Shown here: piece after piece, positions 16,801-23,509 of the stretch
Numbering within the stretch: the first letter of the stretch is position 1
How the letters are laid out: every line of letters begins with the position of its first letter
Source: Aquidulcibacter sp.
GTDB lineage: Bacteria; Pseudomonadota; Alphaproteobacteria; Caulobacterales; Aquidulcibacteraceae
NCBI RefSeq assembly: GCF_020253525.1
Contig: NZ_JADCBK010000056.1
Coordinates: 1-35,254 of the forward strand
Direction of reading: 5' to 3'
Length of the DNA: 35,254 nt
Made by a program: the position numbers and the translations under genes
The notes under the pieces: model-generated
The model's input: only the letters and a program-made list of their open reading frames with translations
What the model was told of the DNA's origin: nothing
Database searches by the model: none

Positions 16801-16825
16801 AACGCCAACACGAAAAAACGGTTCC
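16801..16825 (-). promoter_or_regulatory. EcfG-type promoter of GT4-GH130
   Basis: An exact minus-strand GGAAC-N16-CGTT. The expected transcript start leaves a leader of about 40 bases to the ATG at 16755. It lies inside the longer GT4 reading frame, which supports the shorter gene model. Confidence 0.75.
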
Positions 16826-16853
16826 TTGATAAAGCACCTGCGTAAACTGTTTT

Positions 16854-16878
16854 GGAACTTCACACGGGCGGAGGCGTA
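16854..16878 (+). promoter_or_regulatory. EcfG-like promoter of the small ORF-SOD unit
   Basis: GGAAC-N16-CGTA, one base off the consensus at the last position. It ends 22 bases before the ATG at 16901, and is divergent from and 29 bases away from the exact site for GT4-GH130. Confidence 0.5.
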
Positions 16879-16900
16879 ACCCTCCCACAAGGAGACCAAA

Positions 16901-17083
16901 ATGCCCCGCACACCCAAAGTTACTCAAACCAACCCCGCTGAACCGCAGGCAAGTCCCGACAAAAGCAGTATCCTACAGCTCTACGCGCAGGACTTCGACA
17001 GCTGGGAATTTACCGAAGCACAACCGCGCGTGTCCCTCTTTTACGACAGCTTCCCGACCCTCGGAGGTCCCGATGTCACTTGA
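16901..17083 (+). CDS. Small hypothetical protein upstream of SOD
   Basis: A 60-residue protein, not recognised. It is preceded by AAGGAGA at good spacing and by an EcfG-like promoter. The first half is Pro/Gln/Ser-rich and polar (KVTQTNPAEPQASPDKSS), the second half acidic and aromatic (LYAQDFDSWEF, then VSLFYDSFPTLGG). No signal peptide or membrane segment is visible. It overlaps the SOD start by 11 bases, so translation of the two may be coupled. It may be a small stress protein or act mainly as a leader for SOD translation. Confidence 0.55.
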   Translation: MPRTPKVTQTNPAEPQASPDKSSILQLYAQDFDSWEFTEAQPRVSLFYDSFPTLGGPDVT

Positions 17084-17762
17084 AGGACATAGGCTTTCAC
17101 CCGATGAGTCTTTCGGAGTATTCAATCGGTCGAATGGCAGTTTTGTTCTACCAAGTTTGCCCTTTGAACTCTCTGCCCTTGTTCCCGTCACTGGCGTTGA
17201 AACCTTGAGCGTGCACCTCGGCAAGCACCATCAGGCCTATGTCGACGGGGCAAACCGATTGATGGCACCCATGGCCAAAAAGTTTGAAACGGCAGTTGAG
17301 GTCATCCGCTTTGCCCGCAGTATTCAAGCTATTGGGCTCTTAGAACAAGCGGGCCAAACCCTTAACCATGGATTCTTCTGGACGTGCCATCAAGCTGCCG
17401 GCCTCACCCGTCCGGAGGGTAGTCTCGAGATTGCAATTAATGGCAAGTTTGGTGACTTCGCGGGCTTTACCGACGCGGCCATTGCCTTGGGCAAGACTAG
17501 GGTTGGATCTGGCTGGATTTGGCTGGTAGCGGACCAGGAAGGTGCGGTACGCTTGGAGCTGACCCACGATGCCGAGACACTTCTAGACGACCCAAACCTC
17601 GTCGCATTGTTGGTTTGCGACATTTGGGAGCATGCCTATTATCTCGACCGCGATTCCGACCGAGCCGGCTGGATTGATGGTTTCTTCGCACAATTGGCCG
17701 ACTGGTCAATGGCCAAGTCGCGTTATGAATTTGGACTCAGCCGGGAACCAGATGCCGCCTAG
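17073..17762 (+). CDS. sodB: Fe/Mn superoxide dismutase
   Basis: A 229-residue cytoplasmic superoxide dismutase that converts superoxide to peroxide and oxygen. The metal ligands are in the expected places: His in LGKHHQAYVDG, His in NHGFFWTCHQ, and Asp and His in VCDIWEHAYYLD. About 25 extra residues precede the usual start of the domain (FVLPSLPFELSAL). The ATG at 17073 is chosen because GGAGG lies just before it. The Fe-type is suggested by overall similarity, but metal choice is uncertain. A promoter for csbD lies inside its last codons. Confidence 0.92.
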   Translation: MSLEGHRLSPDESFGVFNRSNGSFVLPSLPFELSALVPVTGVETLSVHLGKHHQAYVDGANRLMAPMAKKFETAVEVIRFARSIQAIGLLEQAGQTLNHGFFWTCHQAAGLTRPEGSLEIAINGKFGDFAGFTDAAIALGKTRVGSGWIWLVADQEGAVRLELTHDAETLLDDPNLVALLVCDIWEHAYYLDRDSDRAGWIDGFFAQLADWSMAKSRYEFGLSREPDAA

Positions 17763-17768
17763 CGCGTT
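17744..17768 (+). promoter_or_regulatory. EcfG-type promoter of csbD inside the SOD 3' end
   Basis: An exact GGAAC-N16-CGTT. The -35 lies within the last SOD codons and the -10 just after the stop, 32 bases before the csbD ATG at 17801. Confidence 0.75.
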
Positions 17769-17800
17769 TCATCTTCACCTCCCAACCAAAGGCGAAGATT

Positions 17801-18028
17801 ATGAATAACGACACCATCAAAGGCCAATTCGATCAATTCATCGGCGCTGCCAAGTCCCAATGGGGCAAGTTGACCGATGATGACTTTATGCGCGTCAGCG
17901 GCGATCTGCAAAAGCTTAAAGGTGCGGTCCAAGAGCGTTATGGCATCACCAAAGAAGAGGCTGAACAGCAAGTCAGCAAATGGGAATCCAGTCGTCCCCG
18001 CGACATGACGGATCGTTCTGGACACTAA
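17801..18028 (+). CDS. CsbD-family stress protein
   Basis: A 75-residue hydrophilic protein of the CsbD family, small four-helix proteins strongly induced by general stress in many bacteria. The signature is visible: DTIKGQFDQFIGAAKSQWGKL, split, followed by GDLQKLKGAVQERYGITKEE. The molecular function is unknown for the family. It has its own exact EcfG-type promoter, overlapping the end of SOD, and is followed by a hairpin with a T-run. CsbD genes are regular members of EcfG regulons, which supports the promoter prediction. Confidence 0.93.
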   Translation: MNNDTIKGQFDQFIGAAKSQWGKLTDDDFMRVSGDLQKLKGAVQERYGITKEEAEQQVSKWESSRPRDMTDRSGH

Positions 18029-18144
18029 CCGATCACGCCCACCGGCATCCGACATGGTCCTCTAGCTGGATGCCGCATAGGGCCTGAACCACGTATCAAA
18101 CACCACGGTCCCCACCGTGATCCCCCTGTTTGCTACTTGGTCTT

Positions 18145-18183
18145 GGCCGTTGCACTCGACCCCGAGTGTAGCGGCCAATTTTT
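18145..18183 (+). terminator. Intrinsic terminator after csbD
   Basis: A 14-base imperfect stem (GGCCGTTGCACTCG against CGAGTGTAGCGGCC) with a 4-base loop is followed by AATTTTT. An 8-base stem (CGGCATCC/GGATGCCG, 18043-18075) lies closer to the gene. Confidence 0.55.
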
Positions 18184-18219
18184 GGGGCGCGTCGACCGCA
18201 GAAAAAGCCAAAGCGGCCC

Positions 18220-18310
18220 AACTCCCTCACCTTGGTGGGGGAGTTGTCTGTTTGACAAATGACAATTTGAATAAGGGAGAGAATGCCCCCTCCCAATTGG
18301 GAAGGGGCAT
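18220..18310. repeat. Pair of GC-rich hairpins between convergent genes
   Basis: Two stem-loops lie between csbD and the convergent lipoprotein gene: AACTCCC/GGGAGTT-type at 18220-18245, and ATGCCCC-CTCCC-AATT-GGGAAGGGGCAT at 18283-18310. The second begins 8 bases after the lipoprotein stop and may end its transcript. Confidence 0.45.
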
Positions 18311-18317
18311 GATTGGT

Positions 18318-18671
18318 CTACAAACCGCGTGGGGATTGATCGCGCGCCCAGCAGGTACGATTGCTGTTGGGGATAACGTAGTAATAGGCACCATTACGAT
18401 CCCGGTAGGTCGGACCGCGACGAGCGGTCGCGCATTCATCCCGCCTTTGGTCCAAGCTATAACCACGTACAGCGCCTGCCGTGCCGCCGATGACGGCACC
18501 AACAACTGCGCCATTGCCCGCGTCGCCACTGCCCGTGTTATTGCCAATGACCGCACCGGCGAGCGCACCAATTGCGGCACCGGCCCCTGCATTACGTTCC
18601 ATATTGCCGGTCGTAGTGCAGGCACCCAAGATACTGGCGAGGGCGACTAGTCCAAATGTGAGAGTCTTCAT
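18318..18671 (-). CDS. Glycine-zipper lipoprotein
   Basis: A 117-residue lipoprotein (start at 18671; a longer form from 18683 adds four residues). The lipobox is LGAC, with Cys at residue 18. A glycine zipper follows: AGAGAAIGALAGAVIGNNTG, then NGAVVGAVIGGTAGAVRGY, the pattern of the 17 kDa antigen/SlyB-like 2TM domain that inserts in or lies against the outer membrane. The tail is basic with two Cys (ECATARRG, NRTCWARDQ). It lies 48 bases downstream of the DUF1328 gene and is probably cotranscribed from that gene's EcfG-type promoter, making it a likely envelope-stress output. Confidence 0.85.
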   Translation of the reverse strand: MKTLTFGLVALASILGACTTTGNMERNAGAGAAIGALAGAVIGNNTGSGDAGNGAVVGAVIGGTAGAVRGYSLDQRRDECATARRGPTYRDRNGAYYYVIPNSNRTCWARDQSPRGL

Positions 18672-18718
18672 GTTGATTTCCATTTCGATGTGAGGGGGAG
18701 GTAGGATGTGATTTTGGA

Positions 18719-18892
18719 CTAGCTCGGCAGTCTGCCTCGTAGGGCAGCGGCAATGGCACTAATGAGAAACAGGACCGCAAAGACGAAGAAGAGGATCTTG
18801 GCGATGTCGACTGAAGCGCTAGCGATGCCACCAAAACCCAGCACCCCTGCAATCAACGCCAAAATCAAGAAACTTATTGACCAACGTAACAT
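18719..18892 (-). CDS. DUF1328 small membrane protein
   Basis: A 57-residue protein with two membrane segments: [20 protein letters not shown], then [21 protein letters not shown]. The GFGGIA turn between them is the hallmark of DUF1328 (YtjA family). Length is typical. Function is unknown, but the family recurs in stress regulons. An exact EcfG-type promoter lies 55 bases upstream. It is the first gene of a probable unit with the glycine-zipper lipoprotein. Confidence 0.88.
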   Translation of the reverse strand: MLRWSISFLILALIAGVLGFGGIASASVDIAKILFFVFAVLFLISAIAAALRGRLPS

Positions 18893-18946
18893 GTCGGTTT
18901 TCCTTTCCGTGAAGGTGGGTCCACATGGCCCACGCCATGCAGATCA

Positions 18947-18971
18947 AACGCTGGCTCGGCACATACGTTCC
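18947..18971 (-). promoter_or_regulatory. EcfG-type promoter of DUF1328
   Basis: An exact minus-strand GGAAC-N16-CGTT, between the kinase stop (18995) and the DUF1328 ATG (18892). Its position allows a leader of about 45 bases. Confidence 0.75.
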
Positions 18972-18994
18972 CTCCACGCCTTGGCCGTCTCAGC

Positions 18995-20665
18995 TCAAGG
19001 GTTCACCAGAAGGAAGCTCACCCCGACACACGACCCGCCACCATCAAAAGGAGACAGTGTCAGCCTACTGCCCAATTGACGTCCAAAGGCCGTCAACAAA
19101 CTATGACCCGTGCCAAGCTTGGACGCCGTCTCAGCCCAGCCAATCCCGGTGTCACAAATTTGTAGACACACCAGTCCGTGCGCATCGACCCGCAAGGAAA
19201 CATGAACCTGCCCGGTCGCTTCACCCGGGAAAGCGTGGATGATGGCGTTGGTCAGCGCTTCGACCACAAACATAGAGATCGGCACCGCCAAGTCGGTTGC
19301 AATCGGCAAGGGGTCGCAATCCCATTCTATTTTGATCCGCTGCATCTGGACCGGGTAGCTGCGTCGGATTTGCGCACACAGATCGGCCAGCAAAAGCTGC
19401 ACATCAATGGTCGAGGCATGCGCCAAATCATCACTTTCAACGATCAAACGCTGCACCAAGGCCAAGGCCGTCACCCGCGCTTGCACTTGTTCTAAAGGCG
19501 CACGCAGCTCTGGCGTCTCGAGTTGACGGGCCTGCAAGCTCAATAAGCTCAAGACAACTTGGATGTTGTTTTTGACCCGATGATGCAGCTCGCGAACCAA
19601 AGCATCTTTTTGCTTGGCGATTTGAATAAGATGGCGATCGCGCAGATCGACACGGGCTGCCATGGCAACCATTTCCTCATGAAGCTCAAGCAATTCTTGG
19701 GGTTCAAACGCGTCACCTAAATGATCTGCGGGTACAAGGCCTGCGCCATAATGCTTAGCAATCGCGCGAAGTCGCTCAATCGGGCGGATGGCCCAATATT
19801 CCATCGCGAACCAAGTGGCTGCACCAGCAAACAACAAAGCGATCAGCGGCAGCGCAATGTCGGTTGCCATATGAAAGAAGGTGGAGGAGTACAACACCTC
19901 GTCGGGCATTGCGTAACGCACCGAAAGATGACCCGGAACGAGGAGGTAGGAAGAAGTTGACCACGTCTTGCCTTGATTATCACGTGTGACCTCAATCGGG
20001 TCACGCGCGCGCGCCTGCGGTGTCGCGTGCTGCGCATCAACCAAAGTCAAACTTGCGCGTCTGTCCAGCATGCGACGATTTAGATCTTGCTCGAGACGGT
20101 TCAGATCCAAACCGAATACGATATGGCCATCAGGATTGGCTTGGGGATCGACAAGCCCTAGCGCGACGATGAGGCTTGGTTGGCCCGTCGCGCGATCAAT
20201 TACTGGGCCGGCGGCAGACAGTTCTTGGCCAGGGGATAATTCACGCCACCAGATTCGGTCACTGACATTGCTTGTCACCGAGATTGGGTGGGCGGCGCAA
20301 AGAATTTTGCCTTTTGAGTCGATCCTTGCGAGGTTGGAAACAAAGGGCATGCCGACCAGCGCAATGGCTAGGGTTTCACGGCATGTTACAGAACCTTTTC
20401 GAACGTCATCGCGGCTGCTTAAGCGCACCAAGGCTTGCTGGCCCGTTTCAATGACATGCATGCCCTGCTCGCCAGCGATTGAGACCTGATCTGTGAGACT
20501 AGACTGAACGACTTGGCGATCATGCGATAGACGGGCAAAGGCTTGTGCAAAACTGATCAAAAAGACCGGGACCATAGCTCCGCCCACGGCAACCAAGAGC
20601 AATCCCCGTAAGGACTGGCTTTGAATCCATGTCCGCCAAAAGGTAGAGATACGCGCGGGCAACAT
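18995..20665 (-). CDS. Membrane sensor histidine kinase (HisKA_2/HWE type), GSR partner
   Basis: A 556-residue sensor kinase. Transmembrane segments at about 21-42 and 266-290 flank a 220-residue periplasmic sensor region of Cache type. A HAMP-like linker follows. The phosphoacceptor block is RELHHRVKNNIQVVLSLLSL (His362), typical of HisKA_2 kinases. The ATPase domain shows EALTNAIIHAF (N box), CDTGIGW (G1) and GTGHSLL (G2). It overlaps the ecfG stop (TAATG) and belongs to the nepR-ecfG transcript. By position it is the cognate PhyK-like kinase that phosphorylates PhyR. The signal is unknown; Cys95 and Cys123 in the sensor region are possible redox residues. Confidence 0.9.
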   Translation of the reverse strand: MLPARISTFWRTWIQSQSLRGLLLVAVGGAMVPVFLISFAQAFARLSHDRQVVQSSLTDQVSIAGEQGMHVIETGQQALVRLSSRDDVRKGSVTCRETLAIALVGMPFVSNLARIDSKGKILCAAHPISVTSNVSDRIWWRELSPGQELSAAGPVIDRATGQPSLIVALGLVDPQANPDGHIVFGLDLNRLEQDLNRRMLDRRASLTLVDAQHATPQARARDPIEVTRDNQGKTWSTSSYLLVPGHLSVRYAMPDEVLYSSTFFHMATDIALPLIALLFAGAATWFAMEYWAIRPIERLRAIAKHYGAGLVPADHLGDAFEPQELLELHEEMVAMAARVDLRDRHLIQIAKQKDALVRELHHRVKNNIQVVLSLLSLQARQLETPELRAPLEQVQARVTALALVQRLIVESDDLAHASTIDVQLLLADLCAQIRRSYPVQMQRIKIEWDCDPLPIATDLAVPISMFVVEALTNAIIHAFPGEATGQVHVSLRVDAHGLVCLQICDTGIGWAETASKLGTGHSLLTAFGRQLGSRLTLSPFDGGGSCVGVSFLLVNP

Positions 20666-21327
20666 TAGCTACGGTTGGGGTCAAGTCGGCGGAGTTCGCC
20701 CAAGATGGCCTCGCTAGCCTGTGCACTGGTGGGTCTGACCTGACCAAGGTCACGTTGTCGATTATCAACATAGTCGCGCAAAAAGGCTCTGCCGCGCGCA
20801 ACCCGGCTTTTAACCGTGCCAGTGGCGCAGCCAATAATTTGTGCTGCCTCTTCATAGGCAAAGCCGCCAGCACCAACCAAGATCAGCGCTTCACGCTGTT
20901 GTGCCGGCAAAGCTTGGAGGCCTGCGGCCAATTCGGCCAAAGCCATATGGCCTTGTTGGGCGGGTTCACAGACCAAGAGCTTCTCAGCGGCATCTGGGTC
21001 CCAAGGGGCCACGCGCCGTTGCTTGCGACACCAAGAATAATAGTGGTTGCGCAGGATGGTAAAAATCCAAGCCTTAAAGTTGGTGTTGGGCAAATAGCTC
21101 GCACGCGCCGCCCAAGCTTTTGCCAAAGCCTCTTGTGCCAAATCATCGGCCAGATCAGCCCGCCCACACAGACCGCGGGCGAACGCGCGTAGCGGTGGGA
21201 TAACCAAGACTAGCTTTGAGGCGAATTCAGCCGCCAGCGTGCGCGCCAACTCGACGTCGACTTCCGGCAGTTTAATCGGCTGAATTGCGACACCGCGACG
21301 GGCAAAATACAAACGTTCTCCGGTCAT
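20665..21327 (-). CDS. ecfG: EcfG general stress sigma factor
   Basis: A 220-residue ECF sigma factor of the EcfG group. Sigma region 2 includes LADDLAQEALAKAWAARASY and FKAWIFTILRNHYYSWCRKQ. Region 4 includes LPAQQREALILVGAGGFAYE and AQIIGCATGTVKSRVARGRA. It directs RNA polymerase to GGAAC-N16-CGTT promoters and is held inactive by NepR until PhyR is phosphorylated. The ATG overlaps the nepR stop (ATGA), and its stop overlaps the kinase start. There are about 30 extra residues at the N-terminus compared with the shortest homologues. Confidence 0.95.
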   Translation of the reverse strand: MTGERLYFARRGVAIQPIKLPEVDVELARTLAAEFASKLVLVIPPLRAFARGLCGRADLADDLAQEALAKAWAARASYLPNTNFKAWIFTILRNHYYSWCRKQRRVAPWDPDAAEKLLVCEPAQQGHMALAELAAGLQALPAQQREALILVGAGGFAYEEAAQIIGCATGTVKSRVARGRAFLRDYVDNRQRDLGQVRPTSAQASEAILGELRRLDPNRS

Positions 21328-21530
21328 GAGCTTGGTTCGATTTCTGCGGCATCTGGTGCAGCCTCTAGAGCAGCATCAATCTGGGCGAGAAGATCGCTGA
21401 AATCATCGGGCACAGGTTCGAGTAGGACTTCGCGGTATAGGGTGCGAAGGCCCGCCACAATCGGGTCATCATTCAGGTCAGGGGTAACATCATGTGGTGT
21501 ATCGATTGGCGGAAGTGGCGACTGAGGCAC
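21324..21530 (-). CDS. nepR: NepR anti-sigma factor
   Basis: A 68-residue acidic protein with the NepR core PIVAGLRTLYREVLLEPVPD, then FSDLLAQIDAAL (residues 23-54). The two helices around the EPVPD hinge clamp EcfG. Phosphorylated PhyR offers a sigma-like decoy that removes NepR. It is the first gene of nepR-ecfG-kinase, behind an exact EcfG-type promoter, so the locus is positively autoregulated and also makes its own inhibitor. The tails are short and disordered, as usual. Confidence 0.93.
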   Translation of the reverse strand: MPQSPLPPIDTPHDVTPDLNDDPIVAGLRTLYREVLLEPVPDDFSDLLAQIDAALEAAPDAAEIEPSS

Positions 21531-21642
21531 TCAGCGAGTCCGTTCTGTGATAAGGCGCGTCTCGATCCCGCTGGATCAAGGTGGCGCGAGCAAGTCTTCA
21601 GCAGGGTCGGGATAGGTTTCAGGCCACCCCAGATGGGGTTTT

Positions 21643-21667
21643 AACGCGGCCGCTTCCAAATCGTTCC
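21643..21667 (-). promoter_or_regulatory. EcfG-type promoter of nepR-ecfG-kinase
   Basis: An exact minus-strand GGAAC-N16-CGTT. The -35 is back to back with the plus-strand phyR promoter, only 8 bases apart. The leader to nepR is about 105 bases. Confidence 0.8.
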
Positions 21668-21675
21668 ACAGGACG

Positions 21676-21700
21676 GGAACTTATTTCCAAGATGGGCGTT
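21676..21700 (+). promoter_or_regulatory. EcfG-type promoter of phyR
   Basis: An exact GGAAC-N16-CGTT ending 29 bases before the phyR ATG. The gene has AGGAGA as ribosome site just before its start. Confidence 0.8.
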
Positions 21701-21729
21701 GTCGCGGTGCAAGCCTTGAGGAGAATTCC

Positions 21730-22488
21730 ATGTCAACAGTAGCCAATTTCGGCCCACACCTTCCCATCCTGCGCCGTTATGCGCGCGCGATGACCGGTTC
21801 GCAAGTCAGCGGGGATGCCTGTGTTCGAGCGGCATTAGAGGCCATTCTGGCAGCACCCACCCAAATCTCGACGGCCTATCCGCCGAAAGTAGAATTGTTC
21901 CGATTATTCCACGCGGTTTGGACCTCAGTCGCCCCAGCGCTGGACCCAAAATTGCGACCCGAGCGAAGTGCCCTTCTCCTCACGGCAGTTGAAGGCTTTA
22001 GTCATGATGAAGCTGGGATTGTCCTTGGCAAATCGGCTTTGGTTGTCGGGGAAGAAATTCAGCAGGCGCGCGCTGCCATCCAATCGGAATCGATTGGTCA
22101 AGTCCTCATCATCGAAGATGAATCGATCATTGCCATGCACTTGCAAGCGCTGGTGGAAGACCTTGGCCACCGCGTGATCGGTGTTGCCACAACGCGGCGT
22201 GAGGCCGTCCACCTTGTTGAGCAAACCCAACCCGATCTGGTCCTCGCCGATATACGCTTGGCTGACGGTTCATCTGGGATTGATGCGGTGGCAGACATTC
22301 TGACCCTTTGTGATGTGCCAGCGATTTTCATCACAGCTTTTCCCGAGCGTCTGCTGAGCGGGGAGACATTAGAACCGACCTATTTGATCACCAAGCCTTT
22401 CCTGCCTGAAACGGTGACGGCAACGATCAGCCAGGCCATGTTCTTCCATCGCGAAACCCAGCGGGAGCTGTCGGCAAACCGCGCCTAA
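21730..22488 (+). CDS. phyR: PhyR, sigma-factor-mimic response regulator
   Basis: A 252-residue protein with the PhyR architecture. Residues 1-118 form a degenerate EcfG-like sigma domain (RYARAMTGSQVSGDACVRAA; LLTAVEGFSHDEAGIVLG) that binds NepR rather than DNA. Residues about 124-242 are a receiver with acidic Glu129/Asp130, phosphoacceptor Asp174 in DLVLADIRL, Thr202 in FITAFPERL and Lys222. The ITAFPE block is the PhyR-specific form of this region. Phosphorylation frees the sigma-like domain to capture NepR. It is divergent from nepR-ecfG and autoregulated by an EcfG-type promoter. Confidence 0.96.
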   Translation: MSTVANFGPHLPILRRYARAMTGSQVSGDACVRAALEAILAAPTQISTAYPPKVELFRLFHAVWTSVAPALDPKLRPERSALLLTAVEGFSHDEAGIVLGKSALVVGEEIQQARAAIQSESIGQVLIIEDESIIAMHLQALVEDLGHRVIGVATTRREAVHLVEQTQPDLVLADIRLADGSSGIDAVADILTLCDVPAIFITAFPERLLSGETLEPTYLITKPFLPETVTATISQAMFFHRETQRELSANRA

Positions 22489-22518
22489 GTTTTCTCTTTC
22501 CACCATCGTCGAAATGCC

Positions 22519-22553
22519 AAGGCCCGACCAATTCATTGGCCGGGCCTTTGTCT
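22519..22553. terminator. Bidirectional terminator between phyR and RcnB-like gene
   Basis: AAGGCCCG-A-CCAAT-TC-ATTGG-C-CGGGCCTT forms a 13-pair stem followed by TGTCTT, 31 bases after phyR. The opposite strand can serve the convergent RcnB-like gene. Confidence 0.7.
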
Positions 22554-22579
22554 TAATACCAGAAGCGCAAAGCTTGCGC

Positions 22580-23161
22580 TTAACGTGGACTATTGATGAT
22601 TACTTGCGCGATGAGGCCACCAACAATGGCCGCCAATAGATAATCACCTCGATCATCCTCGACCCAGCGATAGCCGCGAGGCGGAGCGCGCAGATTGTGG
22701 CCACGGTAATCAAGTTCGACGAAGCGTTGGTTGTAACCGCCCAGGCTTTGCCCGCGCGTCCAAGGACGATAGCCCATTGAGAAGCCGCGCTGACGCATTT
22801 GCCATTGGGACGGCTGGCCGTAGCGCCATTGGTTGCGATTATTGTAGTAACCATTGTGGACGCCTTGATCCCAAGTCGCACCCCGGCGGCTATCACGCCA
22901 AGACTTGCGGTCGCGATTTAGATCTTGGCGATCCTGTCGAACGGCGGCCTCGCGCTGATCAAGGCGATCATCGCGGCGTTCCATCGTGCGATCTTGAGCG
23001 TCAGAGCGCTCGCGACGACTAGGCTGGCCATTTTGATCGACCCAACCACCCCCTGCCCGGCCGAACTCAATGCGAGCAGGCTGAGCCGTAGCGGCAGGAA
23101 CAAAAAAGGCAGGCGAAAGCACAGCCGCCGCCAAGAGATAGGCGCATATTTGACGTTTCAT
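22580..23161 (-). CDS. RcnB-like periplasmic protein
   Basis: A 193-residue exported protein with an Arg/Asp-rich central region (DRTMERRDDRLDQREAAVRQ) likely to form a coiled coil. The C-terminal block reads LRAPPRGYRWVEDDRGDYLL, then AAIVGGLIAQVI, as in RcnB/DUF-type periplasmic proteins linked to metal homeostasis in E. coli. Many alphaproteobacterial relatives have no known metal role. The start at 23161 (MKRQICAYLLAAAVL) gives a clean signal peptide and has AAGGA upstream; the longer frame from 23188 does not. It lies 33 bases after the entericidin-like gene and is probably cotranscribed from the same EcfG-type promoter. Confidence 0.78.
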   Translation of the reverse strand: MKRQICAYLLAAAVLSPAFFVPAATAQPARIEFGRAGGGWVDQNGQPSRRERSDAQDRTMERRDDRLDQREAAVRQDRQDLNRDRKSWRDSRRGATWDQGVHNGYYNNRNQWRYGQPSQWQMRQRGFSMGYRPWTRGQSLGGYNQRFVELDYRGHNLRAPPRGYRWVEDDRGDYLLAAIVGGLIAQVIINSPR

Positions 23162-23194
23162 AGGATTTGTCCTTTTGGACGCGAGCACGTGGCT

Positions 23195-23422
23195 CTAGTT
23201 TGAGTAAGGCTTGGCGCGCGCAGCTGCCTTGCGATCAGCTTCGTCTTTCGCGTCTTGCTTAGCTTTGGAAGTCGCGATGTCGGATTGAACTTTGCCAGCT
23301 GCATCGCTGACCACTTCGCCACCAGCGCTCACGTCTCGGCCGGCACCACGAATGGTGTTACAGGCTGCAAACGAGGTGACGCTCAACAATGTCAAACACA
23401 AGATCAGGATTTTCGGTTTCAT
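23195..23422 (-). CDS. Entericidin-like lipoprotein with extended tail
   Basis: A 75-residue lipoprotein. The signal peptide ends in SFAAC (Cys21), followed directly by CNTIRGAGRDVSAGGEVV, the entericidin A/B family motif (CNTxxGxGxDxxxxG). Classical entericidins end about there; this one adds some 30 charged residues (KAKQDAKDEADRKAAARAK). In enterobacteria these small lipoproteins are stationary-phase membrane-active factors; the role here is unknown. It has an exact EcfG-type promoter and is followed by the RcnB-like gene. Confidence 0.87.
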   Translation of the reverse strand: MKPKILILCLTLLSVTSFAACNTIRGAGRDVSAGGEVVSDAAGKVQSDIATSKAKQDAKDEADRKAAARAKPYSN

Positions 23423-23471
23423 GGTTTTAGTCCTTAGGCCGCTGGCAAGATTGCTCAGCCTATGGAAGAGA

Positions 23472-23496
23472 AACGCTTCAATGCGGCCTTGGTTCC
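23472..23496 (-). promoter_or_regulatory. EcfG-type promoter of the entericidin-like gene
   Basis: An exact minus-strand GGAAC-N16-CGTT, 49 bases before the ATG at 23422 and 14 bases after the end of the phytochrome gene. Confidence 0.75.
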
Positions 23497-23509
23497 AAAC
23501 CCGACCGGA

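Noticed and set aside
18117-18650. 177-codon plus-strand ORF
   Set aside because: It is antisense to the glycine-zipper lipoprotein, whose lipobox and glycine repeats are clear, and it crosses terminator hairpins.
19925-19949. GGAAC-N16-GTTG on the plus strand
   Set aside because: Inside the kinase coding sequence on the antisense strand, with a mismatched -10 and no gene to serve.
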